45,731 bases of DNA. Source: Amylibacter sp. Its GTDB lineage: Bacteria > Pseudomonadota > Alphaproteobacteria > Rhodobacterales > Rhodobacteraceae. A model generated the notes under the pieces. It had not been told where the DNA came from and made no database searches. It saw nothing but the letters and a program-made list of their open reading frames with translations. This document shows positions 24,126 through 33,465 of the stretch, one piece after another (within the stretch, counting starts at the first letter, position 1; every line of letters begins with the position of its first letter). The stretch spans positions 1 through 45,731 of the forward strand of contig JAJFHY010000076.1 of the NCBI GenBank assembly GCA_021775375.1, given 5' to 3'. The position numbers were made by a program, and so were the translations under genes.

Positions 24126-25538
24126 ATGACTAAAAATGATTTGATGAATACTTTGGAATCGCAACGCTTGGCGTTTAATCAAAACCCATATCCATCATGG
24201 GCCGCGCGTAAATCAAAGCTTATTAAGCTTGGTCAGGTTATCGCCGCCCATGAAAAAGAGTTTCAAAAAGCCATATCGCACGACTTTGGCAACAGGGCGG
24301 TGCAGGAAACAACCTTGACGGAAATGCTGGTTATCAAGGCCGGTATCAGTCACGCACTGAAGCACACGAAACACTGGATGCGCAGGCGTAAAGTTGCAAC
24401 TGCATTGCCGTATAAAATGGGCTCCAGTCAAATTGTGCCGCAACCGCTAGGTGTTGTCGGGATCATCAGCCCCTGGAATTATCCCTTGCAGCTTGCGATC
24501 ATGCCGCTGATCGGTGCTTTGGGGGCAGGTAACAGGGTTATGATAAAGCCCAGTGAATTTACGCCTGAATTATCTAAATTGATGAAGAAGGTTCTAGCGA
24601 CCGTATTCACCGATGATGAGGTTTATGTTGCTATTGGCGGTGTTGATGTGGCCAAAACGTTTTCAAGCCTGCCATTCGATCATTTAGTGTTTACCGGATC
24701 AACGGACGTTGGCCGCATGGTGGCCGGGGCCGCTGCTAAGAACCTGACACCTGTGACACTTGAACTAGGCGGAAAATCCCCTGTGATCATTGATGACACT
24801 GCGGATATGGATTTAACGACAACGCGCATTGCCAATGGTAAATTAATGAATGCCGGGCAAACCTGTGTGGCACCGGATTACATTTTGATGGCAGCTGATA
24901 AGATTGACGGCTTTACCAAATCAATGATCAATAAAGCAGAAACATTTTACCCGACGATTGCGGCAAACCCGGACTACACATCCATAATATCGGACGGCCA
25001 TTATGCAAGGCTTCAGGATTTACTGGAAGACGCGGAAAACAAGGGTGCAAGAATACATACTGCGGGCTCTGATGATAAACAACAACTGGCAAAAGAACGC
25101 CGCGTGCCACTTTCGATTGTCACGAATACCGCGCCCGATATGCGGATTATGCAAGAGGAAATCTTTGGGCCGCTTTTGCCGATAGTTGCAAGCGATAGTC
25201 TGGAGCATGCCATGGATTACATCGGGGAAAAGGCGCGTCCATTGGCGCTTTACTGGTTTGGTAATGACCGCAAAAAGCGTGAGCGTGTTCTGACCGAAAG
25301 TATTTCGGGAGGCGTTTCAATCAATGAGATTGCATGGCATCTTGTGCAGGAGAATTTGCCATTTGGGGGCGTCGGGCCGTCGGGGATGGGGGCATATCAT
25401 GGTGAGCACGGGTTCAAAACGTTTTCCCATATGAAAGGCGTATTTATTCAAAGCCGCTTCAGTGCTGGAAAAATGTTGATGCCGCCATATACAGATAAAA
25501 CGTCTATGATATTCAAATTAATGAAAAAAATAATGTAG
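24126..25538 (+). CDS. Coniferyl-aldehyde-dehydrogenase-like aldehyde dehydrogenase
   Basis: A 470-residue ALDH. ISPWNYPLQLAIMPLIGALGAGN and FTGSTDVGRMVAGAAAKNLT bind the cofactor, LELGGKSP carries the Glu, and NAGQTCVAPDY the catalytic Cys. The overall layout, with short N-terminus, membrane-seeking C-terminal tail (MIFKLMKKIM) and LPFGGVGPSGMGAYHGEHGF, matches the coniferyl aldehyde / class 3-like group, which oxidises aromatic or fatty aldehydes. The ATG has GGGAG upstream. It is convergent with boxR, 35 bases apart. It could serve aromatic-aldehyde use alongside the box genes, or membrane-lipid aldehydes; the substrate is not determined. Confidence 0.85.
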   Translation: MTKNDLMNTLESQRLAFNQNPYPSWAARKSKLIKLGQVIAAHEKEFQKAISHDFGNRAVQETTLTEMLVIKAGISHALKHTKHWMRRRKVATALPYKMGSSQIVPQPLGVVGIISPWNYPLQLAIMPLIGALGAGNRVMIKPSEFTPELSKLMKKVLATVFTDDEVYVAIGGVDVAKTFSSLPFDHLVFTGSTDVGRMVAGAAAKNLTPVTLELGGKSPVIIDDTADMDLTTTRIANGKLMNAGQTCVAPDYILMAADKIDGFTKSMINKAETFYPTIAANPDYTSIISDGHYARLQDLLEDAENKGARIHTAGSDDKQQLAKERRVPLSIVTNTAPDMRIMQEEIFGPLLPIVASDSLEHAMDYIGEKARPLALYWFGNDRKKRERVLTESISGGVSINEIAWHLVQENLPFGGVGPSGMGAYHGEHGFKTFSHMKGVFIQSRFSAGKMLMPPYTDKTSMIFKLMKKIM

Positions 25539-25573
25539 ATTTGGTTGCTTTTGAAGCATATCAACTAGGCTTT

Positions 25574-26479
25574 TTACGATGCTGTAGGCTTGAAGTTACG
25601 CTGTTTCAACACATCCAGCAATTCACTAAGCGATGCGTTCACCGCTTTTCCAGAGGTGTCGATTTGTGCCGTGGCTTTTCCATAAAGGATCTCGCGGTTG
25701 GCAAGGATTAACTTTAATTGCTCCATGGCTTCGGGGTTCCCCGCCATCGGGCGTTCGTCCCCTTGCGCACGTACGCGCGCCATGTGTTCTTCGGGGCTGG
25801 CTTTCAGCCATATGGTTTGAAAGTTATTCAGCAGTAGATTGTACGTGTCGGGGGCAGCAACGATACCACCGGAAACAGCGAGAACCATAGTGTCATAGGT
25901 TTCCATGATGCGGTTTATAGCTTGCGCTTCCAGCTTGCGGTAGCCTTCCTGCCCATAGAGAGCCATCACTTCGGCTATGGCCATGCCGCTTTGCTCTTCG
26001 ATTTTGCGGTTAAGCTCGACAAATGGCACGCCCAGTGCATTGCCTGCCAACGCGCCAAGTGTTGATTTACCGGCACCGCGCAATCCGACAAGACAAATGC
26101 GGTTTGCATGTGTGACAAGCAATGTATCAGGGTTTAAAATCTGTAGAACCTGTTTTTGAGTGTCTGTATCTGCCGCGCGGTACATTTTTAACATGCGTAA
26201 ACTATCAGCATCCCAAGGGTCATCATCGCCCATTATCCATTCTATTCGGTGATCAAGTGCTGTGGCAATCTTTTGCAATAGCCCGATGGAAATATTTCCA
26301 TCGCCTGCTTCAAGCTGTGCCAGATAGCGCGGTGATACGCCGGATATTTCTGACAGCACACGACGCGGGATGCCTTTGCGCTCTCTGGCTATGCGAACAC
26401 GTAGTCCAACCCTTATAATCAGGGATGAAACAAGCGCATCATCAGCTGTTTCGGCTTTATCGTGGGTAATTTCATCCAT
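25574..26479 (-). CDS. boxR: BoxR/BzdR-type benzoyl-CoA-responsive regulator (HTH + shikimate-kinase-like)
   Basis: A 301-residue regulator. Residues about 25-85 are an XRE-type helix-turn-helix (RVRIARERKGIPRRVLSEIS). From about 125 there is a shikimate-kinase-like domain with P-loop GLRGAGKST and AVSGGIVAAP. This fusion is the hallmark of BzdR/BoxR, repressors relieved by benzoyl-CoA. It ends the minus-strand box cluster. TGCA-ATATAA-TGCA lies 15 bases upstream of its start, so it probably represses itself. The ribosome site is weak (GGT), and the -10-like TATATT in that site lies so close to the ATG that the mRNA leader must be very short. Confidence 0.9.
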   Translation of the reverse strand: MDEITHDKAETADDALVSSLIIRVGLRVRIARERKGIPRRVLSEISGVSPRYLAQLEAGDGNISIGLLQKIATALDHRIEWIMGDDDPWDADSLRMLKMYRAADTDTQKQVLQILNPDTLLVTHANRICLVGLRGAGKSTLGALAGNALGVPFVELNRKIEEQSGMAIAEVMALYGQEGYRKLEAQAINRIMETYDTMVLAVSGGIVAAPDTYNLLLNNFQTIWLKASPEEHMARVRAQGDERPMAGNPEAMEQLKLILANREILYGKATAQIDTSGKAVNASLSELLDVLKQRNFKPTAS

Positions 26480-26493
26480 TTGACCAACTTTTA

Positions 26494-26507
26494 TGCAATA
26501 TAATGCA
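26494..26507. promoter_or_regulatory. Candidate BoxR operator at boxR
   Basis: TGCA-ATATAA-TGCA, a perfect match to the TGCA-N6-TGCA element described for BzdR/BoxR. It covers a -10-like sequence on the boxR strand and lies 15 bases from the start codon, fitting autorepression. Confidence 0.7.
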
Positions 26508-26550
26508 CATATAAATGGTTGGCGTCAGAACTCAACCAAAATTGACTGAC

Positions 26551-27741
26551 TTAATAGGTTTCCACATGATAACGGCCCTCTTCGCGCATTGCATTACGAA
26601 GCGTGGCCCAGTTCAGATCAACACTGTTTGCAATATCGCCCATTGCCTGTTCAACACCTTGTTCCATTGCTTTTAACCCGCAGATGTAAATATAGGTGTC
26701 CGGATTTTGCAAAAGCCGGGCAATACTGTCTGATTCATTTTGTAACGTGTCTTGAACATACTGTTTAGGTGCGTTTTCTATTCTGCTGAAAGCAAAATAA
26801 GTTTTCATGAACGTTTCGGGTATTTTCTTAAGCGGGCCGAAATACGGCAGGTCATCGGGGCGGCGCGCGCCAAATACTAATGTCAGGGCATTTTTTATTG
26901 TCGGGTTTTCGCGTTGGCGCCGCATTGTAAAGCCGCGAAACGGTGCAGAACCGGTTCCGGTGCATATCATCAAAAGATTTGCCTGTGGATCTGCGGGCAA
27001 CAAGAATGTAGCACCAAAAGGCCCTGTCAAAAGCACTTCATCGCCCATTTCAAGGTCGCATAAATAGTTAGAGCAAATACCATGTTCTTCACGCTTAACA
27101 GTCAGTGAGATGTTATTGAAATTGGGCCGCTCACCGTCGCGCGGACTGGACACGGAATACAACCTTGAAAGATGTGCGTTGCCGTTGGCATCTGCGCCGG
27201 GCGCAAGCACACCGACCGACTGACCTTCCAGAACCGGAAAAGGCAGACCGCCTAGATCAAGTATGATATGGCGAACATCTGTATCGCTGTCTGCGGCGGT
27301 TAATCGGTAGTTTCCCTGCACGGTAGCAGTAGCGGGTTTACCCGGCGTATAGAGGTTTACTGAAGCTTTTGATGCGGTTTTCGGTGCATTAGGCTTACCA
27401 CCTGTACCCTTGTGAGCCTCTGCAAGAAGGGCTGCAACGGCTTCATCATGCGCTTCGATATCTATATCCGCATCGGGCGATTTAATGTCGGCCTGTTCAG
27501 GCAAATCCATCCAACCAAGCTGTTCTTCCAGCGTATAGGGCACATCAACGACACGCCATTCGTCGATAGACCCCGTTGGGCAAACCGGAATACAATCCAT
27601 ACAAACATTGCACTTCGAGGCATCAACAACGACATTATTGTCGTCATGGCTGATCGCCCCGATTGTGCAGGTCATTTCGCATGTATGACACCGAATACAT
27701 ATCTCGGGGTCAATCAGGTGCTGTTTCGTAGGTTTGTTCAT
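26551..27741 (-). CDS. boxA: Benzoyl-CoA 2,3-epoxidase reductase subunit BoxA
   Basis: A 396-residue iron-sulfur flavoprotein. The N-terminus has two 4Fe-4S motifs, CIRCHTCEMTC and CNVCMDCIPVC. After a linker, a ferredoxin-NADP reductase domain shows RLYSVSSPR (FAD) and MICTGTGSAPFRGF (NADPH), ending GRYHVETY. BoxA passes electrons from NADPH to BoxB in aerobic benzoyl-CoA breakdown. It lies 20 bases downstream of boxB in the same transcript. Confidence 0.93.
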   Translation of the reverse strand: MNKPTKQHLIDPEICIRCHTCEMTCTIGAISHDDNNVVVDASKCNVCMDCIPVCPTGSIDEWRVVDVPYTLEEQLGWMDLPEQADIKSPDADIDIEAHDEAVAALLAEAHKGTGGKPNAPKTASKASVNLYTPGKPATATVQGNYRLTAADSDTDVRHIILDLGGLPFPVLEGQSVGVLAPGADANGNAHLSRLYSVSSPRDGERPNFNNISLTVKREEHGICSNYLCDLEMGDEVLLTGPFGATFLLPADPQANLLMICTGTGSAPFRGFTMRRQRENPTIKNALTLVFGARRPDDLPYFGPLKKIPETFMKTYFAFSRIENAPKQYVQDTLQNESDSIARLLQNPDTYIYICGLKAMEQGVEQAMGDIANSVDLNWATLRNAMREEGRYHVETY

Positions 27742-27761
27742 TCAATTATCATTCCGAATAT

Positions 27762-29213
27762 CTACGCCATATGCAATTTGACATATTCAAAATCACCGGG
27801 CTGGTTGTTTATACCAACCTTTGGCGGCGCAATCCAACCTGCGTATTTCCCGGGCTCGGACACCGGTATCATCAACGATTGGATAAAATCGCCATCGGCC
27901 TTGGTCGGCAGCCAGTCTTTTACATTTGCATCCCATTCTTCTTTGCTGATGATATTACCTGCGGGATCAACGGAAACGGCCGCAAAAACACCTATCTGGC
28001 GGTGAAAGCCTTCATGCGGCATGACCATTTCGAATTGAACGCCCAGTTTTTCGATTATTTTGTTCCAACGGCCAACACCACCTGCGGCGTCACGCACATA
28101 ATCATCACGCAATCGCATGTTGATCGCCGTCAATGCAGGCGCGTCTTGTAAAATTATATGATTATCGACAACGCTGCGCACCGGATAAATCGCATCATTC
28201 AATTTGTGATCATCTTCTATCCGGCCCTCCAGATAACGCCCCTTGATACCTGCGTTAAAAGCATTTGCCGCATTGGTCGACACTTCACTGCCAAACAGAT
28301 CAAGCGACAATGTGTAATGCAGGTTCAGTTTTTTCTGGATGGTCGGCAGATCAATCACACCAAGTGCGCGGACTTTTTCGATGTCATAAGGATCATCGAT
28401 ACCCGCATCCTTCATTGCCTCACATGTGCGTTGAATGGTGCGTCCGACACCGGTTTCACCGACAAACATATGGTGGGCTTCTTCGGTTAACATAAAACGG
28501 CATGTGCGCGACAAAGGATCAAATCCGGATTGGGCCAGACTTTCCAGCTGCATCTTGCCATCGCGGTCTGTGAAGTAGGTGAACATAAAGAATGACAGCC
28601 AATCCGGCGTTTCTTCATTAAATGCCCCCAGCATGCGCGGTGCCTCTTCCGAGCCTGATGATCTGCGCAACAGATCATCGGCTTCTTCGCGACCATCAGC
28701 ACCGAAATATTTCTGTAAAAGATATACCATTGCCCAAAGATGGCGGCCCTCTTCCACATTCACCTGAAACAAGTTGCGCATGTCGTAAAGTGAAGGCGCG
28801 GTAATGCCCAAAAAGCGTTGCTGTTCAACGGACGCAGGCTCTGTATCGCCTTGTATCACGATCAGGCGGCGTAGCATGGAACGATATTCACCGGGAACTT
28901 CCTGCCAAGCAGGGTCGCCTGCATGTTCACCAAATGGGATGCGGCGATCTTCTACAGCGGGTGCCAAAAGAATACCCCAGCGATACTCGGGCATTTTCAC
29001 ATAGTCGAATTTAGCCCAACCCTTTGGGTCAACACTTACGGCTGTACGCAAATAGATAGCACTTTTTTGAAACTTGTCAGGCAGCAGTTCTGTCCACCAG
29101 TTAATATAGCCGGGGTGCCATTTTTCCAGAGCTTTCAAAACGCGTTTATCCGAGGATAATCCCACATTATTCGGGATTTGCGTGTCATAACTGACATTGA
29201 CGAGATCGTTCAT
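27762..29213 (-). CDS. boxB: Benzoyl-CoA 2,3-epoxidase oxygenase subunit BoxB
   Basis: A 483-residue diiron oxygenase. NVEEGRHLWAMVY and LTEEAHHMFVGETGV give the two ExxH-type motifs of the ferritin-like diiron site. KWHPGYINWWTELLPDKFQ and the overall length match BoxB. It adds oxygen across the 2,3 bond of benzoyl-CoA with electrons from BoxA. GGGGGA precedes the start. It sits 25 bases downstream of boxC. Confidence 0.94.
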   Translation of the reverse strand: MNDLVNVSYDTQIPNNVGLSSDKRVLKALEKWHPGYINWWTELLPDKFQKSAIYLRTAVSVDPKGWAKFDYVKMPEYRWGILLAPAVEDRRIPFGEHAGDPAWQEVPGEYRSMLRRLIVIQGDTEPASVEQQRFLGITAPSLYDMRNLFQVNVEEGRHLWAMVYLLQKYFGADGREEADDLLRRSSGSEEAPRMLGAFNEETPDWLSFFMFTYFTDRDGKMQLESLAQSGFDPLSRTCRFMLTEEAHHMFVGETGVGRTIQRTCEAMKDAGIDDPYDIEKVRALGVIDLPTIQKKLNLHYTLSLDLFGSEVSTNAANAFNAGIKGRYLEGRIEDDHKLNDAIYPVRSVVDNHIILQDAPALTAINMRLRDDYVRDAAGGVGRWNKIIEKLGVQFEMVMPHEGFHRQIGVFAAVSVDPAGNIISKEEWDANVKDWLPTKADGDFIQSLMIPVSEPGKYAGWIAPPKVGINNQPGDFEYVKLHMA

Positions 29214-29238
29214 TTTAGGTCCCCCTTATCACGCATCA

Positions 29239-30900
29239 TCAGACACGTTCCATGTTGTATTTACCGCGGCGCCCTGTGCCATAACTTTGTAAAGCGCCGT
29301 CTTCGCCAACGGCATTCGGGCGTTGAAATACCCAGTTTTGCCACGCAGTCAGGCGGCCGAATATGCGGGTTTCCATTGTTTCAGGCCCGGCAAAACGCAG
29401 ATTTGCTTCCATTGCCGTCATTGCATCAGGGGAAAAACTAGCGCGTTCTTCCATAAAGATGCGAATTTCATCTTCCCAGTCAATATCGTCCAACGCATAT
29501 GTAACCAGCCCAAGTGCATAAGCGTCTGTGGCTTCTAACGGTGTGTTCAGTTTTTCGTTCAGGGCATCCACAATCGCGGGGTCACCCAAGAAACGGGTTT
29601 GCAAGCGTGTCAGACCATTGCTCATCGGGTATTGGCCGAAATTGGAAGCAGACAGGCTAATCGCACAGATTTTCCGGTTATCGCCTTCAAATTCGTCTTC
29701 CATCATATAGCTGCGATCTACGCTGAACAGTAATTCCGCAAGAATACCTGTAAAACACGAGCCATGTTCAACAAGGGCCACAAGTGAACGCGAGGTCATG
29801 TCGATGCGTTTTAAAATGCGTTTCCAATATTGCAGAACTTCATTTGCTAGCCAGTGATCCTTGTTGTTCAGCAATAAATCTTCATGTGCTTGCACGCGTT
29901 CCGGGTCGCCCTGCGTTTTGAACACGATCAGGCCAAGTTCCAATTCATTAAGCCGTAAATGCAATATCGCGTCGTCCAATTCGCGTGCCATACGTAGCAT
30001 ATATGCGTTTGCACCCTGTTCCTGAAATGCATCCATTGAGGCGGGCGCGTCTGTATCCGGCCCTGATATCGTGATTGTTACACGCTTGTTTGAGCGGTCA
30101 ACTGACACATCGACGGTTGAATAAGATACAGAGCCGTCTTTTGCAAATTTTCGATCTAACGGCGTCAATGTAATGCCAATTGCATCTTTTGGCCGTGTGG
30201 ATTTCTGTGCAAACTCTTTGGCGCGTTCTTGTACGACTGCATCGAACTTGGAATTCGGGATCACCTCATCAACAAGGTTCCAGTCTTTGGCGCGGTTGCC
30301 TTTGACGCCCTCTTCCAATGAGCAAAACACATCCGCCAAATCGCGACGCATTTTGCGCTTGTCGGTTATACGCGTAAGCCCACCGGTTCCGGGCAGAACC
30401 GCAAGCAAAGGCACTTCTGGTAGCGCAACCGCAGATGTGCTGTCATTCGTCAGCATGATATAGTTGCATGCCAAAGCCAGTTCGTAGCCGCCGCCCGCAC
30501 AGGAGCCTTTTACAGCGCAGATATACATCTGGCCTGAATCCGCTTCCGCAGCTTCTATACTGTTGCGGGTTTCGTTGGTGAATTTGCAGAAATTAACCTT
30601 ATGCGCGTGCGTTGCACCGCCCAGCATCCTGATGTTGGCGCCTGCGCAAAAAACCTTTTCCTTGCCCGACTGCATAACAACTGTTTTCACTTCGGGATGT
30701 TCAAAACGTAGTCTTTGAACCACATCAGCCAGCTCTATATCAACGCCCAGATCATATGAATTCAGTTTTAGCTCGTAACCATCGAAAAGGCCGCCCTGCT
30801 CATCGACATCCATATAGAGATTGGCAATCTCGCCATCATATTCGATCCGCCAATGGCGGTATTTCGATGGGCCAGTCTGGAAATCAATATTCTTTGTCAC
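29239..30900 (-). CDS. boxC: Benzoyl-CoA-dihydrodiol lyase BoxC
   Basis: A 553-residue crotonase-superfamily enzyme with two crotonase-like halves; the first has VKGSCAGGGYELALACNY (oxyanion hole) and LPEVPLLAVLPGTGGLTR. BoxC opens the 2,3-epoxybenzoyl-CoA ring and releases formate, giving 3,4-dehydroadipyl-CoA semialdehyde. The start codon is GTG at 30900 with AGAGGA upstream. It heads the boxCBA run and has its own TGCA-N6-TGCA operator, so it may be transcribed separately from the ligase-hydrolase pair. Confidence 0.94.
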   Translation of the reverse strand: MTKNIDFQTGPSKYRHWRIEYDGEIANLYMDVDEQGGLFDGYELKLNSYDLGVDIELADVVQRLRFEHPEVKTVVMQSGKEKVFCAGANIRMLGGATHAHKVNFCKFTNETRNSIEAAEADSGQMYICAVKGSCAGGGYELALACNYIMLTNDSTSAVALPEVPLLAVLPGTGGLTRITDKRKMRRDLADVFCSLEEGVKGNRAKDWNLVDEVIPNSKFDAVVQERAKEFAQKSTRPKDAIGITLTPLDRKFAKDGSVSYSTVDVSVDRSNKRVTITISGPDTDAPASMDAFQEQGANAYMLRMARELDDAILHLRLNELELGLIVFKTQGDPERVQAHEDLLLNNKDHWLANEVLQYWKRILKRIDMTSRSLVALVEHGSCFTGILAELLFSVDRSYMMEDEFEGDNRKICAISLSASNFGQYPMSNGLTRLQTRFLGDPAIVDALNEKLNTPLEATDAYALGLVTYALDDIDWEDEIRIFMEERASFSPDAMTAMEANLRFAGPETMETRIFGRLTAWQNWVFQRPNAVGEDGALQSYGTGRRGKYNMERV

Positions 30901-30930
30901 GACCCGAATTCCTCTGTAAGTTTAATGTTA

Positions 30931-30944
30931 TGCATTATAATGCA
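30931..30944. promoter_or_regulatory. Candidate BoxR operator and -10 region at boxC
   Basis: TGCA-TTATAA-TGCA, perfect TGCA-N6-TGCA, 31 bases upstream of boxC. On the coding strand it contains TATAAT, a consensus -10, so a bound repressor would block the promoter. Confidence 0.75.
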
Positions 30945-30948
30945 TATT

Positions 30949-30960
30949 AATGTCGACATT
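30949..30960. promoter_or_regulatory. Palindrome AATGTCGACATT beside the boxC operator
   Basis: A perfect 12-bp palindrome next to the BoxR site, where the -35 region of boxC would be. It may be a second regulator site. Confidence 0.4.
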
Positions 30961-30970
30961 ACCCAATATA

Positions 30971-30984
30971 TGCGTTATATTGCC
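30971..30984. promoter_or_regulatory. Degenerate second BoxR-like site
   Basis: TGCG-TTATAT-TGCC matches TGCA-N6-TGCA at six of eight fixed bases and lies 26 bases from the perfect site. Further TGCA half-sites occur at 30991-31005. It may assist cooperative binding. Confidence 0.35.
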
Positions 30985-31008
30985 ATCGCTTGCAAGATGC
31001 ATGCACCA

Positions 31009-31836
31009 TTAAGCTATAACCACTTTGGCCATCTCAATATCCTGCAGGCGTTTCGTAAAATCGGCAATAACGGCACAGGTTTTTTCCGGTTGATCAATAT
31101 GAGGCGCATGATGACACTCATCCAGAATTGCCACATCTATTGGCGCATAAATACGATCTTCGATTTCCTGAATTTGTGCATATGTTCCATATTCATCGCC
31201 ACGACCCTGTATCGCCAGAACCGGAATGCGCAGATAATCAATAACATCAGCCACGTTCCAATGTTCAAAATCCGGATGCAGCCAGCTATCGTTCCAACCG
31301 CGAAATGTATTATCGGGGTCGCGGTGATATTTCGCCATCCGCGGCTTAAGATCGCCGGTATCATAGGCCAGTTTGGCTTTGGCGATTGCAGCTAAGCCCA
31401 TGCGCTCTGTAAAGAAATGCGGCGCCATCAAAACCAGCCCACGAATACGATGGTCTTCGATGCTGCCGGCATAAATGGCGGCAATTGATGCGCCATCACT
31501 ATGTCCCAACAATATACAGCGATGAATGCCTATTTGGTTCAGCACATCGGGCAGGACATCCACAGCTTCGCGTGTCATGTAATCCAGTGGCCTTGGCATG
31601 TCTGCAAGATCAGATTGCCCATACCCCGCACGTGAGTAAGCAAAGACGCCAAAACCCGTTGCATCGGCCAGTTTTTGCGGAAAATCGCGCCATAAAGCCA
31701 GACACCCCAGACCTTCATGCAACATGACAATCGTCGGGGCTTTATTTGGGGGTGGCCCGAAACAAGCGTATTCCAAGGCTTTGCCACCTGCAGTTATTTT
31801 GGCCACTTCTTGATTTTGCCACTTAAATTTACTCAT
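31009..31836 (-). CDS. Alpha/beta hydrolase of the box cluster
   Basis: A 275-residue alpha/beta hydrolase with MLHEGLGCLALW (oxyanion region), LGHSDGASIA (nucleophile elbow, Ser in GHSDG), an Asp near GRGDEYG and a His near DECHHAPHID. Hydrolases like this are often found in alphaproteobacterial box clusters, where a role as thioesterase or ring-product hydrolase has been suggested. Its start overlaps the ligase stop by ATGA, so the two are co-translated. Confidence 0.85.
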   Translation of the reverse strand: MSKFKWQNQEVAKITAGGKALEYACFGPPPNKAPTIVMLHEGLGCLALWRDFPQKLADATGFGVFAYSRAGYGQSDLADMPRPLDYMTREAVDVLPDVLNQIGIHRCILLGHSDGASIAAIYAGSIEDHRIRGLVLMAPHFFTERMGLAAIAKAKLAYDTGDLKPRMAKYHRDPDNTFRGWNDSWLHPDFEHWNVADVIDYLRIPVLAIQGRGDEYGTYAQIQEIEDRIYAPIDVAILDECHHAPHIDQPEKTCAVIADFTKRLQDIEMAKVVIA

Positions 31837-33380
31837 GCTTCTGCCCTCAATTTAAATCGCTGGATTTTACCGGTCGCGGTTTTCGGAAGATCCGGTACAA
31901 TTTTTATCCAGCGCGGGTATTTCCACTTGCCGACTTTATCTTTTACATATTCTTTCAGCTCTGCTTGCAACGCTTCGCTATCCTGTCCTGATTTCAGCAC
32001 AGCAAATGCCTTTGGCTTTTCCAATCCCTGATCATCCCGTGCCGCAACAACTGCCGCTTCCAAGATCGCAGGATGGGAGGCTAGCGCTTGTTCAACTTCA
32101 AACGGAGAAACCCAGATACCTGATACCTTGAACATATCATCCGTGCGGCCACAGTATAAATAGCGACCATCTTCGGTCAGTTCGTATTTGTCCCCTGTGC
32201 GTGTCCATTCACCTTCAAACGTTACCCGGCTTTTACCCCGTTGGTTCCAGTATCCGTCGGCGGCAGAAGCACCGCGCACAAGCAGTTCACCTATTTCATC
32301 TGTGCTGGCGATATCCTTGCCGTCATCATCTACCAGCCGAAGATCGTAACCGGGAACCGCTGTACCGGACGTTCCGTAAACAACATCGCCGTCACTGTTG
32401 GACAGAAATATATGCAGCATTTCGGTCGATCCGACACCGTCCAGAATATCTGCGCCCCAAATTTCATGCCACCGTTTTCCGATATCTTCAGGCAAGGCTT
32501 CGCCTGCGGAAATACAACACCGCAATGTGCTGTTGATTGGCATATCACCGTTTTCGATATGGGCGATTATTGCGGCGTATAATGTAGGCACCCCGCAAAA
32601 AACAGTCGGGTGTTCTGTTTGAATTATATCAACTGAAATTGCGGGCGTCGGTCGCCCTTCAAATAATACTGTCGTGGCGCCAACCGACATCGGAAACGTC
32701 ATCGCGTTACCCAGACCGTAGGCAAAGAAAATTTTCGCTGCGGAAAAAACCACATCGCCCTCTTTTATATTCAACACTTGTTGGCCGTATGTATCCGAGG
32801 TTGCCTTTAAGCTTTCGTGGACGTGGCGCACCCCTTTGGGCAAGCCTGTTGTCCCCGATGAGTACAGCCAAAATGCAATCTCATCACCGGCAACATTCAA
32901 AGTCTCGGCAGGCGCACACCCGTTCAGAAAATCAGAATAAGTATCCGCTTCTTTTGGGGCATCACCCCCCACAACGACAACCTTGCGCAGGTAAGATGCA
33001 GCCTGAATTGCAGGGCCAACAACAGGCAAAAGCTCGGTGGAAACAAACAGGCAGGCTGCACGGCTGTCATTAAGAATTGCCTCATAGACCGATGTAGATA
33101 ACAGTGTATTCAGGGGAACCGGTACAACGCCCGCTTTCAGACAGCCCCAGAAAATCTCGGGAAATTCTATTTTATCGAGAACCAGCATCAAGGCGCGTTC
33201 TTCACGGTGAATACCAGCACGTGACAATGCGCTGTGAACGCAAGCCGACCGATTGGAAAGTTCACCATATGTAAGTGTTCTTTTATTTCCAGCGGCTTCA
33301 CGAAAGGCAATCTTATCACCGCGCCCTTCATCGATATGCCTATCGACAAAGTATAATGCCGCATTTCCTTTTGATGACAT
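31833..33380 (-). CDS. Benzoate-CoA ligase
   Basis: A 515-residue adenylate-forming enzyme with LYSSGTTGLPKGVRH (P-loop), DGVGSTEMLHIF, TGDKYELTEDGRYLYCGRTDD and KTATGKIQRFKLR with the conserved Lys. The overall form (short, PVPLNTLLS, MFKVSGIWVSPFEVEQAL) matches benzoate-CoA ligases. It makes benzoyl-CoA, the substrate of BoxAB and effector of BoxR. ATG 33380 is chosen because GGGAGG lies 6 bases before it; the track begins at 33407. A partial BoxR-like site lies upstream. Confidence 0.9.
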   Translation of the reverse strand: MSSKGNAALYFVDRHIDEGRGDKIAFREAAGNKRTLTYGELSNRSACVHSALSRAGIHREERALMLVLDKIEFPEIFWGCLKAGVVPVPLNTLLSTSVYEAILNDSRAACLFVSTELLPVVGPAIQAASYLRKVVVVGGDAPKEADTYSDFLNGCAPAETLNVAGDEIAFWLYSSGTTGLPKGVRHVHESLKATSDTYGQQVLNIKEGDVVFSAAKIFFAYGLGNAMTFPMSVGATTVLFEGRPTPAISVDIIQTEHPTVFCGVPTLYAAIIAHIENGDMPINSTLRCCISAGEALPEDIGKRWHEIWGADILDGVGSTEMLHIFLSNSDGDVVYGTSGTAVPGYDLRLVDDDGKDIASTDEIGELLVRGASAADGYWNQRGKSRVTFEGEWTRTGDKYELTEDGRYLYCGRTDDMFKVSGIWVSPFEVEQALASHPAILEAAVVAARDDQGLEKPKAFAVLKSGQDSEALQAELKEYVKDKVGKWKYPRWIKIVPDLPKTATGKIQRFKLRAEA

Positions 33381-33425
33381 TCCCGGCCTCCCGCCCTGCA
33401 TGATCACATTGGAGCATATAATTTA

Positions 33426-33439
33426 TGTTTTATAATGCA
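33426..33439. promoter_or_regulatory. Partial BoxR-like site upstream of benzoate-CoA ligase
   Basis: On the minus strand TGCA-TTATAA-AACA: one perfect half-site and the same TTATAA spacer as at boxC, with the second half degenerate. It lies about 46 bases before the ligase start and probably covers its -10 region. Confidence 0.5.
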
Positions 33440-33465
33440 CTATCCCCGTTAACGCGCAAGATATT

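Noticed and set aside
25546-25558. Small hairpin TGCTT-TTG-AAGCA between the ALDH and boxR genes
   Set aside because: Only five base pairs and no U-tract; too weak to call a terminator.
27412-28005. 197-codon plus-strand ORF opposite boxA and boxB
   Set aside because: Antisense shadow; both box genes are complete on the other strand.
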